DNA of 64,000 bases from NCBI GenBank assembly GCA_007026445.1, contig VDMD01000039.1:1-64000 (forward strand). The letters are read 5' to 3'. A program made the position numbers and the translations under genes. Positions 62,077-64,000 of this stretch are shown piece by piece (the first letter of the stretch is position 1; every line of letters begins with the position of its first letter). Origin of the DNA: Schizophyllum amplum. Taxonomy: Eukaryota > Basidiomycota > Agaricomycetes > Agaricales > Schizophyllaceae. The notes beneath the pieces were generated by a model, which was given only the letters and a program-made list of their open reading frames with translations, was not told the DNA's origin and searched no databases.

Positions 62077-63960
62077 ATGCCCTTTGAACCGGAGACCTTT
62101 ACGGACGCACGCATTGCATCCGAGTATCGGACACTGCGCATCTTGGACGAACTCGCAAGCGATGCCTCTAACGAGCGGCCAGTATATACGGAGATCGACC
62201 AGAAAAGCGCCCTCGCGCAGATCATCGACATCCTCGACGACGACGGCAGTCTTGCCTTCGCATCCCTCATCTCCGATCCCCCACCTGGCACACTCGCTTA
62301 CGACGGCCACCTCGTCAGCATCATAATCGTCTCCCTCAATATTTTCATTGCCCTGTCGAACGCTGCGCTCTTCCCACAAAACCGCAGGCTCGATGTGACG
62401 ATGCGTATGCTATGGCCTCATATTGTCAGATGGGGCGCTGTGCTGCATCCCGCCCGTGGCCGTCTTATCCGCGCCCCCGGACCAGGCGATGCTCGACGCA
62501 ATGTCACAGCAGTCGTGCAGGCCTATCTCAGCATTTTTCAGTCCCCAGACATTGCGTACCTCAAGTCTTTTCTGCACGGGAATCCTGACGCCGTCACCCA
62601 AACGTTCGAGCTCTGGCTCCGCCTCCCGCATTACTGCTCCAAGTCTGCCATCCAAGAGGCGTCTAAAACCGTTGACGGCGTGATCACTCTGTTTGTCATC
62701 CTGGAGACTATATTCCTCAATGATCATGCCACAACGAACGACCGCGCACTCTTCGAGAACGAGTTGTTCCTTACAATCGGCTATCCGCGCACTCTGTACC
62801 GCGCGGTCTCTCGACAGACGCTCTTTCTGGCCAAGTTGACAGCGGAGTCCGCGCTTGTCCCCGCGCGTTGGAGCGAGCACTTCAGCCTGCTGGCCCGCTG
62901 CCTTTTTGTATGTGTTCCGCGATGTCCACAACCCCGGCGGCCCGCAGTCCCCAAGAAGGCCATCTTCTCTACCGTTTCAGCGGCGATTCTCTGCGTCAAA
63001 ATCCAAGCCCCCGGGGACGCCGCTCTCTGCGCCCTCGGACTGCTCACCTGTCTATGCCGCGCGGTTGCCAGTAACCGCCCACTGGCGCATGCGATCGACG
63101 CTGGTGTATTCGATCTTCTCCGCGATCTTGGTCGCCCGCAGTCAGACACCCGCGATGTCATAGCATTCATCCAACAGCTCTGCTCCGGTCTATTCAATCC
63201 GCGGGTCAGCCGCGTGTTCAATCGTCGGCATCCGAACGTCCCACACGTCGCACCATCCCCAGCGCGTTGCGAGCCGGGCCATATCCCTGATTGGCAGGAC
63301 GTCGCAATCCTATGGAGCTCGTTTCTCAAACCATACATCGAGACCTATGACTCTCGTTCGGCTGACTCATTGAAGGTAAGCTGGCGCTACACAACGGCAT
63401 GCCTGAGTCCTTGCGTGAGTGGAAATTCTGATTTTCTCAGTATTTCATGTCGCTGAGAGCAAAGGCAGGGTCCGCATAATCAACTTGTGCGCGTGTGTCC
63501 TTGTGGGACCTCTTTCTATTGTTCCGGCAGCTGCCAAAGGATGCATTGGCCGATTCATCGAGAATTTTGCTGCGCTGACCAAGGGCCATGGGGGATGAAA
63601 GGTATGTCGTGTTTTTGCGTCCCTGTGCATCGTATCTAAATGTATACCGTAGGTGCAATAACACTCGACGACGCGATGTTCATTCTCATGATTGCACGGA
63701 GTTACATATCTTTTCAGCGGAGAACGATCGCTGTCCAGATCGCGGCTATGGCTCGTTCTCATCCAGACGCCCAGATCTCCATTCTGATAGACTTGTGTGA
63801 CGTGCTTCCCATCCCTCGACACACGATACATGCGTATTCGAAGGATGTGATGATTCCAGTACACGGCAAGGTAATGGTCGAGGCTCTGTTACGTGTAGGG
63901 GGAGCACAACCGAGGCAGCCCCTGCCATTCGGGTACGGAATGAAGTATTTCGATCTATAG
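62077..63960 (+). CDS. MYND-type zinc-finger protein (about 592 aa)
   Basis: Proposed exons are 62077-63414, 63469-63601 and 63653-63960. The start is ATG 62077 (MPFEPETFTDARIASEYRTL); ATG 62056 is also in frame. The first 440 residues are helical and ARM/HEAT-like (ILDDDGSLAFASLI, WPHIVRWGAVLHPARGRL). The second exon encodes VRVCPCGTSFYCSGSCQRMH then WPIHREFC, the second half of a MYND finger (Cys-x5-Cys-x3-Cys-x3-His-x3-His-x3-Cys). With the gtgagt donor at 63415 the preceding residues include ACLSPC, giving a poor first Cys pair; with the alternative gtaagc donor at 63376 that pair is lost. The third exon is GAITLDDAMFILMIARSYIS ... FGYGMKYFDL. This matches a large family of mushroom proteins of unknown function, an assignment from memory. 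Confidence 0.72.
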
Positions 63961-64000
63961 TATCTAGCAATGATAGAGGCTACAAATTTTTGGACGCCAA
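63961..64000. other. Right edge
   Basis: Forty bases after the MYND gene stop; nothing recognisable. Confidence 0.6.

Noticed and set aside
1..64000. tRNA, rRNA or other structured RNA genes
   Set aside because: None recognised by eye; the only tRNA-like sequence is the primer-binding site of the copia element.

Overview
The window looks like nuclear DNA of a filamentous basidiomycete fungus, most likely an Agaricomycete. It is GC-rich, and its genes are split by many 43-65 bp GT-AG introns. It carries single-copy eukaryotic genes (GCN1, PBDC1), a MYND-finger gene, a fungal Ty1/copia element and a short run of the telomeric hexamer. The species was not identified. All splice models were made by eye from splice-site consensus, open frame and comparison among copies inside the window.

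Region 1 (1-16.6 kb) is the most unusual part. It holds at least 18 tiny two-exon genes (65-113 aa, one longer). Exon 1 encodes a cysteine module starting Met-Cys-x2-Cys-x4-Cys; exon 2 encodes a short charged helix or coiled coil. Most members come as one acidic-tailed and one neutral or basic partner. Six such pairs are divergent with a shared 100-216 bp promoter (1591-2493, 3070-3782, 3960-4735, 7155-8045, 14630-15389, 15475-16562). Two more are tandem (367-1129 and 13443-14114), and a further acidic gene (12908-13302) and basic gene (14244-14505) flank the second tandem pair. Subtypes recur in the same partnership, as if whole pairs or a whole block had been duplicated. I recognise no known family. 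Between the genes lie small hairpin elements and short tandem repeats.

Region 2 (16.5-31 kb) is mobile-element rich. A 6,666 bp LTR element (16473-23138) with identical-looking 377 bp LTRs and a 5 bp target duplication has no recognisable gag or pol, so it is a non-autonomous large retrotransposon derivative. It sits in the 3' part of the last small gene. A complete Ty1/copia element (25504-30866, identical-looking 333 bp LTRs) lies in a degenerate GC-rich satellite about 700 bp from an 18 bp telomeric-repeat tract. Its primer-binding site matches the anticodon arm of initiator tRNA-Met.

Region 3 (31-54 kb) is host sequence. PBDC1 (minus, 32732-35040) and GCN1 (minus, about 51.4 to 39.2 kb) are both swollen by minisatellites: in long introns in PBDC1, and in introns and apparently in frame in GCN1. 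Satellite-like repeats fill 35.7-37.7 kb and 51.8-53.4 kb. A small secreted protein gene is at 53678-53980.

Region 4 (54.5-64 kb) starts with a 6,610 bp DNA transposon (54482-61091) with 33 bp terminal inverted repeats and a 6 bp target duplication. It encodes one seven-exon protein joining a Ulp1-type cysteine protease to an RNase H-like transposase; one base appears to be missing near 58155. A MYND-finger gene (62077-63960) closes the window.
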